DNA of 64,000 nucleotides from Arthrobacter sp042667405. GTDB lineage: Bacteria > Actinomycetota > Actinomycetes > Actinomycetales > Micrococcaceae. The notes under the pieces are model-generated. The model saw nothing but the letters and a program-made list of their open reading frames with translations. It was not told where the DNA came from and ran no database searches. Where the stretch lies: contig NZ_JBHVAL010000002.1 in NCBI RefSeq assembly GCF_042667405.1, forward strand, positions 248,001 to 312,000, written 5' to 3'. The position numbers and the translations under genes are program-made. The stretch's first letter is position 1; each line of letters opens with the position of its first letter. Below are positions 58,666 through 64,000 of this stretch, piece after piece.

Positions 58666-58902
58666 TCAGCCTCCCTGTACTGCGGTCACGAGTTCGAGTT
58701 CGTCGCCGTCGGCCAACGCAGTGGCCGCCCATTGGCTCCGGGGTACCACCTCGGAGTTCCGGGCGACGGCGACACCCAGCTTTCCGCCGTCGGCCGCCTG
58801 TCCGCGGTGGTCCAGGGCACGGCCGGTGACGGCGGTGACCAGGCTGCTGACAGAGGCGCCGTCGAGCACTTCGTGCACGGCGCCGTTGAGCTTGATGTTC
58901 AT
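58666..58902 (-). CDS. thiS: Sulfur carrier protein ThiS
   Basis: A 78-aa ubiquitin-fold carrier ending in the required Gly-Gly (ELVTAVQGG). ATG 58902 (MNIKLNGAVHEVLDGASVS) is the natural start. It carries sulfur as a thiocarboxylate to ThiG. Activation needs an E1-like enzyme; no thiF is in this cluster, so MoeZ at 37683 is a reasonable candidate. Confidence 0.94.
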   Translation of the reverse strand: MNIKLNGAVHEVLDGASVSSLVTAVTGRALDHRGQAADGGKLGVAVARNSEVVPRSQWAATALADGDELELVTAVQGG

Positions 58903-58925
58903 ACTGTTTCCTTGCTGTGGAGAAA

Positions 58926-58990
58926 GCAACGCGGGGTCACTTATGGCCCCCTGAAGGGGTTTCCATGGGCCATAAGTGACCCCGCGTTGC
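58926..58990. repeat. 24-bp perfect inverted repeat spanning the thiO 3' end
   Basis: Arms GCAACGCGGGGTCACTTATG-GCCC (58926-58949) and their exact complement (58967-58990) enclose a 17-nt loop. The thiO stop (58937-58939) lies inside the left arm, so the last residues of ThiO (around NATRGHLWPMETPSGGHK) are encoded by the repeat. It looks like an inserted palindromic element and may also act as a stem-loop between thiO and thiS. Confidence 0.85.
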
Positions 58991-60181
58991 ATTGAAGCGG
59001 TCAGGGCGGAAGATGGACCAGCGCGGGTCGGTGGAACCGGAGATCAGTTGTCCCACGATCTCAGCGGCGACGGGAGTGAGGAGGACACCGTGCCGGAAGA
59101 AACCCGTGGCGATCAGCAGGCCTTCGACTTCCCCCGTGGAGTTGCCCACGCGGCCCAGCAGCGGGGCATTGTCCGGAGTCCCGGGACGAGCCCGGGCCGT
59201 TGCCTCAAGGAGTTCAAGTTCGGCAACCGCAGGCACGAGCATCTGGGCGTCACGCAGGAGTTGGTAGACGCCACCGGCCGAGACGGCGTTTGAGGTCGCT
59301 GACAGACTATCCTCGCGCTGGGTAGCGCCGATCACCACGGTTCCATCCTCCCGCGGGACGATGTAGACGGGCACTCCGCGAACCATGCCACGGACCGTGG
59401 CGGTTACCAGCGGGCGAAGGTGGGTGGGCACGCGCAGCCGAAGGATGTCTCCGTAGACCGGCCTGACCGGAAGGCTGAGCTCCTCCGGAAGGGCTTCCAA
59501 GTCAGGAGCGCCCAGCCCGTTGGCTACTACGGTCTCGCCCGCAACGACAGACTGTCCGGAATCAAGTTCCACTCCGCAAACACGGTCGCCGTCCCACAAC
59601 AATCCACGGGCAGACTCCCGCACTGCGTAGCCGTCACCGGCCCCCTGCACCCAGCTGCCATCGTTCGGTAAGTGCGCAGCCAGCCCGGCCAGCAGCTGCC
59701 CGGCCAGCTTGCGTGGATCCACCTGGTGATCGGCGGGAATGTCGAAGGCACAGGATATTTGCGGGCTCAGGAGTGGTTCGCGGTTCCTTGCTTCACGCAA
59801 GGACAGCGGTTCGACCTCCAGACCCGCCGCAAGCTGAACCGTGCGAAGGTCCGCGAGCGCCCGGCGGTCCGCAGCGTCGGCACCCACGGCGAGGGTCGGC
59901 GTCGTGCTGTATCCAGTGGCTTCCACCGGCTGAGGGAGGCCGCCCACGAACGATGGCCACAATCGGGAAGACACGAGCATGAGCTCCAGGAGGTCTTCTT
60001 CCTGGTAGTGGAGTTCGCTCACAGGTGCCAGCATGCCGGCGGCGGCGAAGGTAGCGCCGCTGGCGGGCGCCGGGTCGATGAGGGCCACGGAGCGGCCCAG
60101 CTTTCGCACTTGATGGGCAATGCCCAGGCCGATGACGCCTCCGCCAATGACAGCGACATCTGCGTGAATGGCTTCTGCCAT
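58937..60181 (-). CDS. thiO: Glycine oxidase ThiO
   Basis: A 414-aa FAD enzyme that oxidises glycine to the imine used by ThiG. The dinucleotide motif ADVAVIGGGVIGLGIAHQVRKLGRSVALIDPAPASGATFAAAGMLAP is at the N-terminus, and late RARPGTPDNAPLLGRVGNSTGEVEGLLIATGFFRHGVLLTPVAAEIV is the conserved C-terminal FAD-contact region. The final 15 or so residues come from a palindromic repeat. It heads the thiO-thiS-thiG unit, preceded by a TPP riboswitch. Confidence 0.95.
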   Translation of the reverse strand: MAEAIHADVAVIGGGVIGLGIAHQVRKLGRSVALIDPAPASGATFAAAGMLAPVSELHYQEEDLLELMLVSSRLWPSFVGGLPQPVEATGYSTTPTLAVGADAADRRALADLRTVQLAAGLEVEPLSLREARNREPLLSPQISCAFDIPADHQVDPRKLAGQLLAGLAAHLPNDGSWVQGAGDGYAVRESARGLLWDGDRVCGVELDSGQSVVAGETVVANGLGAPDLEALPEELSLPVRPVYGDILRLRVPTHLRPLVTATVRGMVRGVPVYIVPREDGTVVIGATQREDSLSATSNAVSAGGVYQLLRDAQMLVPAVAELELLEATARARPGTPDNAPLLGRVGNSTGEVEGLLIATGFFRHGVLLTPVAAEIVGQLISGSTDPRWSIFRPDRFNATRGHLWPMETPSGGHK

Positions 60182-60185
60182 CTGA

Positions 60186-60288
60186 TTCCTTCCCTACGCC
60201 GGTACTAGCCGGATCAGGTCAAGCGGTCGGCTCCTAAGCCCTCTCAGCCGGACGGTCACAATGACGGTCGTCGCGGCTCCCGCGGTAC
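60186..60288 (-). ncRNA. TPP riboswitch (THI element) upstream of thiO
   Basis: The minus strand shows the conserved parts in order: CGCGGGAGCC, GGCTGAGAGGGCTTAGG, GACCTGATCCGGCTAGTACC and GGCGTAGGGA. These are the P2/P3 CUGAGA and P4/P5 ACCUGAUC...GUACC sequences of the thiamine pyrophosphate aptamer. The 3' end (GGGAAGGAATCAG) merges with the ribosome-binding site of thiO, 6 nt before the ATG, so control is probably at translation. A TAAACT -10 lies just upstream (60301-60296). Confidence 0.93.
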
Positions 60289-60320
60289 GTGCCCAGTTTA
60301 GAGGAACTACTGTGGTTTCC

Positions 60321-61004
60321 ATGACCCAGCATGAATCCCTCGCCTCGGCCCGCCTCTACCTGTGCACTGACGCGCGCAAACGACAAGGCGATTTTGAAGA
60401 CTTTATGGACGCAGCCTTCCAGGGCGGAGTGGACATCATCCAGCTCCGCGACAAGACGATCGAAGCGGCCGAGGAGTTGGAGTTGCTGGCCGTCCTGCGC
60501 AGCGTCGCGGAACGGCATGGGCGGCTGTGGGCAGTGAACGACCGGGCCGACGTCGCCAGTGTTTCCGGGGCTCCGGTGTTCCATGTGGGCCAAAAGGACC
60601 TGCCTCTGGAGATCGCCCGCACCTTCCTCCCCGCCCCCGCCGTAATTGGCTTGTCCACCCACACTCCCGAGCAGGTCAATGCGGCCATCACGGCCTCGCC
60701 CGGCGACGCGGGACTGGATTACTTCTGTGTGGGCCCCGTGTGGGCGACCCCCACCAAGCCCGGCCGTGAAGCCGTGGGAACCGGCTTGGTCACATATGCC
60801 GCGGAGGCGATTAAGCGCGCGGAAGAGACCACCGGCGGGGCCGTCGATTTGCCCTGGTTCGCAATCGGTGGAATCGACCTCGGCAACGTCGAAGAAGTAG
60901 TTGCAGCCGGAGCCAGCCGCATCGTCGTCGTCCGGGCCATCACCGAAGCGGAAGATCCGACGGCGGCAGCCAAGTCGCTGCTCGAAGCCCTCGACGCCGC
61001 TTAG
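60321..61004 (+). CDS. thiE: Thiamine-phosphate synthase
   Basis: A 227-aa TIM barrel joining the pyrimidine and thiazole halves of thiamine. ARLYLCTDARKRQGDFEDFMDAAFQGGVDIIQLRDKTIEAAE, LWAVNDRADVASVSGAPVFHVGQKDLPLE and the GPVWATPTKPGR loop are diagnostic. ATG 60321 (MTQHESLAS) is preferred over upstream in-frame codons. It is transcribed away from the riboswitch-controlled thiO unit and has no THI box of its own. Confidence 0.94.
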   Translation: MTQHESLASARLYLCTDARKRQGDFEDFMDAAFQGGVDIIQLRDKTIEAAEELELLAVLRSVAERHGRLWAVNDRADVASVSGAPVFHVGQKDLPLEIARTFLPAPAVIGLSTHTPEQVNAAITASPGDAGLDYFCVGPVWATPTKPGREAVGTGLVTYAAEAIKRAEETTGGAVDLPWFAIGGIDLGNVEEVVAAGASRIVVVRAITEAEDPTAAAKSLLEALDAA

Positions 61005-61078
61005 CTGCAACTCAGCAGACCGCTCGCCTCCGGTCCGCCACCCAAAACCTCGCACCCACACCACTGAAGGAAGTACAC

Positions 61079-62029
61079 GTGAGTTACCCGAGTTACCCGC
61101 CCGCGCCCGAAAACGGCCCGGGAGCGGGAGTTCCACCGGTCCCCAACGCACCTGCCCCTTACGGCAGCCGTTATCAGGGTGGGCCGAACACCGGGTATCA
61201 ACCCACCCCTGATTCCGGCCCTTACGGCACACCGGCCGGTGGCGGAACATCAAAGTCATTCGTGGTCACGTGGATCCTGTCCTTGCTCCTGGGCGGCTTG
61301 GGTGTCGACCGGTTCTACCTTGGCAAGATTGGCACCGGCATCGCCAAACTCCTCACCGCCGGCGGGTTCGGCATCTGGTCGATCGTGGACCTCATCATCA
61401 CGTTGACAGGTAACGCCCGTGACAAGCAGGGCCGCCCGTTGGCCGGCTACCCGGAAAACAAGAAGAAAGCATGGATCATCACCATCGTGGTGTGGCTCGC
61501 CGGCCTGATCATTGGCATCATTTCCGCGGTGCTGTCCCTGACGCTCTTCGCCGCCGCGGTCCAGGGGCAGAAGACTCCTGTACCGGTCCCTCCTTCAGCT
61601 TCCCAGGAGGCGCCCCTGCCCTCTTCCGGCGCTGCCAGCGACGCAAATTCCTTCACAGTGACCGTGTCCAGTGGGGACACGGTGAAGGTGGGCATCGTTG
61701 ACTCCCTCTACACCGAGGAAATTCTGGACATGCCCTACCTGGAGCCAGCCAATGGAGGGTTCCTGCTGATGGAAGTTTCCTGGCAAACTGCCACGGGAAC
61801 CAGCTTCGCGACCGCCACAAACTTTGAAGCCTATGATGCTGACGGCAAGGAGGGCGAACTGCTCTTCCTCACGGAAAGCATGGGGAGCTTCCCGCCGGGG
61901 AATGTTGCGGCCGGGCAGTCAGTGCAGGGCATCATTGGCTTTGACATCAAGAAAGGCCCCACCACCATCGTCGTCAACGACCTCTACGGTGAGAAGGCAG
62001 CGAGCTTTACGCTGACCCCGGCAGGCTAG
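61079..62029 (+). CDS. TM2-domain membrane protein with DUF4352-like C-terminal domain
   Basis: A 316-aa protein. The first 55 residues are a Pro/Gly/Tyr-rich cytoplasmic tail. The TM2 domain follows (SFVVTWILSLLLGGLGVDRFYLGKIGTGIAKLLTAGGFGIWSIVDLIITL, with the DRFYLG motif), then another membrane segment (WIITIVVWLAGLIIGIISAVLSL). The last 130 residues form an exported immunoglobulin-like domain (GDTVKVGIVDSLYTEEILDM...). GTG 61079 has AAGGA 8 nt upstream. The function is unknown. Confidence 0.88.
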   Translation: MSYPSYPPAPENGPGAGVPPVPNAPAPYGSRYQGGPNTGYQPTPDSGPYGTPAGGGTSKSFVVTWILSLLLGGLGVDRFYLGKIGTGIAKLLTAGGFGIWSIVDLIITLTGNARDKQGRPLAGYPENKKKAWIITIVVWLAGLIIGIISAVLSLTLFAAAVQGQKTPVPVPPSASQEAPLPSSGAASDANSFTVTVSSGDTVKVGIVDSLYTEEILDMPYLEPANGGFLLMEVSWQTATGTSFATATNFEAYDADGKEGELLFLTESMGSFPPGNVAAGQSVQGIIGFDIKKGPTTIVVNDLYGEKAASFTLTPAG

Positions 62030-62059
62030 CCTCCGACAGCACAGCGGTGCTGCCCACAG

Positions 62060-62090
62060 AAACCCGTAGTCGCTTGGCGGCTGCGGGTTT
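62060..62090 (+). terminator. Terminator after the TM2 gene
   Basis: A 14-bp stem (AAACCCGTAGTCGC against GCGGCTGCGGGTTT, two G-U pairs) with a 3-nt loop lies 30 bp after the TM2 gene stop and ends in TTT. Confidence 0.65.
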
Positions 62091-62141
62091 GCCTGTTGGG
62101 CGTCCAAGACTATCGGCCTGTTTCGGGCTACGCTGATTTTC

Positions 62142-63611
62142 GTGTCACATCACCGGATAGCGCCCAACGTCGACGATTCATCGGACCAGCTTGCCGCAGC
62201 CCTCGCGGCCCTGAGGACAGAGCTGGAGCTGCCCGGTGAGTACCCGGTTGAGGCCGTCCAGGAAGCGAGGGACGCCGTCGAATCCCTTCACCTTCCCGAC
62301 CGGGACCTGAAGGACATTCCGTTTGTGACCATCGACCCTGCGACGTCCACCGACCTTGACCAGGCCCTGTTCATTGATCGTGCCGGCGAAGGGTACAAGG
62401 TGCTTTATGCGATCGCCGATGTTCCCTCATTCGTGGCTCCGGGAGGGGCCCTGGATTCAGAAACGCGGCAGCGGGGACAAACATTCTACGCGCCGGACGG
62501 GCGCATTCCTTTGCACCCGGAGATCATCAGCGAGAACGCCGGAAGCCTGCTGGCGGGCCAGGATTCTGGGGCCTTCGTCTGGGACTTCGACTTGGATGCA
62601 AAGGCGAAGGTGGTGAACGTTTCCGTCGCGCAGGCCACCGTTCGCAGCCGCGCCAAGTTGAGCTACGCCGGCGCCCAGCAACAGATTGACGACGGAACGG
62701 CACCCCCCGTACTCCAACTCCTCAAGGAAGTTGGACTCAAAAGGGTCGAGTTGGAGCGGCTTCGTGGTGGGGCCAGCCTCAACATGCCCGAGCAGGAAAT
62801 AGTCCACGTGACCGACGGCGGGTACAGGATCATTGCGGCGCCATCCCTGCCGGTGGAGGACTGGAATGCGCAGATATCGCTCATGACAGGGATGGCAGCG
62901 GCACAACTGATGCTGGACGGGAAGATCGGCATCCTGCGGACCATGCCTGCCCCCGACGAAAGGTCGCTGCAGCACTTCAAGCGGCAGACGGCGGCCCTCG
63001 GCAAACCGTGGGATGGCAAGGTCACCTACGGTGAGTATCTGCGGACGCTGGACGCCTCGGATCCTAAGCAGCTGGCCATCCTGCACTCGGCCGGGACGTT
63101 GTTCCGCGGTGCCGGCTATACGCCTTTTGATGGCGAAGTGCCCGAAACAGTGGTTCAGGCAGCTATCGGCGCCCCCTACGCCCACACAACGGCTCCCCTG
63201 CGGCGGCTCATTGACCGGTTTGTCCTGGTGATTTGCGAAGCCCTCTGCAACAACAAGGAAATCCCCCACTGGGCACGTGAGGCACTGCCCTCCCTGCCCG
63301 AGATCATGGGTGCCTCGGATCAGTTGGCCGGGCGGTTGGAACGTGCCGCGCTGGACACCGTAGAGGCAGCACTCGTAGCGGGCCACGTGGGCCGGGAGTT
63401 CGACGCCGTCGTCATCACCGGGTCCAAGCCATCCAACGGGAACGGCAACAACGGCAACGGAAACGGCGGCCCGTACGGCGTGGTCCAGATCGCCGAACCC
63501 GCCGTCACGGCACGGTGTGATGGGGAACTGGAGTCTGGCACGCAGGTCAGAGTTCGCCTCGTGAAGGCGGAAATCGCAACCCGGGAGATCAGGTTCGAGC
63601 TTCTGAACTGA
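62142..63611 (+). CDS. RNB-domain ribonuclease (RNase II/R-like)
   Basis: A 489-aa protein, shorter than RNase R and RNase II because the N-terminal cold-shock domains are missing. The RNB active site is IPFVTIDPATSTDLDQALFID (Asp cluster), with YAIADVPSFVAPGGALDSETRQRGQTFY and the later SLMTGMAAAQLML. The C-terminal region has a short S1-like fold interrupted by Asn/Gly repeats (NGNGNNGNGNGG). It probably degrades single-stranded RNA 3'-5'. GTG 62142 lacks a ribosome-binding site and may be leaderless. Confidence 0.88.
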   Translation: MSHHRIAPNVDDSSDQLAAALAALRTELELPGEYPVEAVQEARDAVESLHLPDRDLKDIPFVTIDPATSTDLDQALFIDRAGEGYKVLYAIADVPSFVAPGGALDSETRQRGQTFYAPDGRIPLHPEIISENAGSLLAGQDSGAFVWDFDLDAKAKVVNVSVAQATVRSRAKLSYAGAQQQIDDGTAPPVLQLLKEVGLKRVELERLRGGASLNMPEQEIVHVTDGGYRIIAAPSLPVEDWNAQISLMTGMAAAQLMLDGKIGILRTMPAPDERSLQHFKRQTAALGKPWDGKVTYGEYLRTLDASDPKQLAILHSAGTLFRGAGYTPFDGEVPETVVQAAIGAPYAHTTAPLRRLIDRFVLVICEALCNNKEIPHWAREALPSLPEIMGASDQLAGRLERAALDTVEAALVAGHVGREFDAVVITGSKPSNGNGNNGNGNGGPYGVVQIAEPAVTARCDGELESGTQVRVRLVKAEIATREIRFELLN

Positions 63612-63886
63612 CGCGCTTCAGTCCCCGATCCGGGCTTTATGGCTCCCAGAGGATAGACTGGGCCTGTAGTAATGGATGCCCGGTCGTTGATTCAGTTAAT
63701 TTTTGAACTCAACAAGCCCGCCCCTACGCGATCTTGAGATGTACCAACTGGTCACCAGTGCCAGTACTTAGATAGCCCGCGATCGGCTTCCACTGGAATT
63801 GCTTGCGCGCCCGTTCTGCTCCGGTACGGCTATGCCGTCCCGTTGAGCATGCAGCGCCAATGCCCAAATGAATAAGGAAACTCCCT
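63612..63886 (+). other. 275-bp leader before the probable DEAD-box helicase gene
   Basis: No coding frame is credible. An AT-rich patch (GTTAATTTTTGAACTC) is at about 63697-63712. TAGACT at 63654-63659 could be a -10, which would give a 5' leader of about 225 nt. Long leaders are common for cold-induced RNA helicase genes, but no known RNA element was recognised. Confidence 0.35.
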
Positions 63887-64000
63887 GTGAGTGAATTGCA
63901 CACCCATGAAGTCCTGACGGACTCCACCGGAACTGAGACCATCGAACCCGAGGAAACGATCACCTCGGATGAGACGCCCCACGAGATCGAAGAAAAATCG
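63887..64000 (+). CDS. N-terminus of probable DEAD/DEAH-box RNA helicase (partial)
   Basis: GTG 63887 with AAGGAA 7 nt upstream opens a frame that runs off the window: MSELHTHEVLTDSTGTETIE, an acidic Glu/Thr-rich stretch. No helicase motif is reached. The identification rests on gene order (a RhlE-like helicase follows this block in mycobacteria, Rv3211) and on acidic N-terminal tails typical of actinobacterial DEAD-box helicases. Confidence 0.5.
   Translation, partial: MSELHTHEVLTDSTGTETIEPEETITSDETPHEIEEKS

Noticed and set aside
60289..60320. TPP riboswitch acting on thiE
   Set aside because: The aptamer's conserved parts read correctly only on the minus strand, toward thiO.

Overview
The window is high-GC actinobacterial DNA, most likely from an Arthrobacter/Paenarthrobacter-type Micrococcaceae. 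This rests on protein families (UPF0182, UvrD2 with HRDC, AdnA/AdnB, MoeZ, HemQ, DUF3107), frequent GTG/TTG starts, leaderless-looking promoters, and a gene order recalling the Mycobacterium Rv3193c-Rv3211 neighbourhood: UPF0182, PDZ protease, zincin, uvrD2, nudC, adnB, adnA, ATL, ... moeZ, tetR, DUF3107, ... DEAD-box helicase. No database search was possible, so the genus is inference.

Layout. 1-1.8 kb: a PspA tail, a GntR regulator and two near-identical initiator tRNA genes separated by a 33-bp tandem repeat. 1.9-8.5 kb: UPF0182 membrane protein, PDZ/Lon-like protease, zincin and YgjP-type metallopeptidase. 8.5-21 kb: a DNA-repair block (uvrD2-nudC and ATL-adnA-adnB, each with 4-bp overlaps, plus a DEDDh exonuclease). 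21.3-23.8 kb: a polar amino-acid ABC transporter. 23.9-25.2 kb: a GH3 lipoprotein. 25.3-36.6 kb: a complete coproporphyrin-dependent heme cluster, hemE-hemY-hemQ-hemH-hemC-hemD-hemB-(LLM oxidoreductase)-hemL on the minus strand with hemA divergent. 36.7-38.9 kb: an SDR and moeZ.

38.9-56.5 kb: a compact, apparently intact 17.5-kb siphovirus-type prophage between moeZ and tetR. Order: repressor | cro-like HTH, replication-like protein with internal iterons, small early genes, excisionase-like HTH, HNH, terminases, portal, fused protease-capsid, connectors, tail genes, tape measure, tail-tip proteins with an SGNH domain, a reverse-strand SGNH lipoprotein (moron), amidase, holins, tyrosine integrase and a 60-aa ORF. 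The ends share the 11-bp core ACCCACCGGTA.

The main discovery is at these ends. The attL core lies across the last codons of the repressor gene, and the repressor stop codon is partly host DNA. Rejoining the prophage ends in silico gives a repressor reading frame 20 codons longer, ending in DTAAAA. Its stop overlaps the GTG start of the 60-aa ORF (GTGA), and integrase follows on the same strand. Integrase itself ends in VMAAAA. This matches the logic of integration-dependent immunity known from mycobacteriophages such as BPs: integration cuts a putative degron off the repressor. Here it would also disconnect integrase from the repressor promoter and place host moeZ directly downstream of the repressor.

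56.5-64 kb: host sequence resumes with tetR, DUF3107, a small membrane protein, a thiamine cluster (thiE divergent from TPP-riboswitch-controlled thiO-thiS-thiG), a TM2-domain protein, an RNB-domain ribonuclease and the start of a probable DEAD-box helicase.
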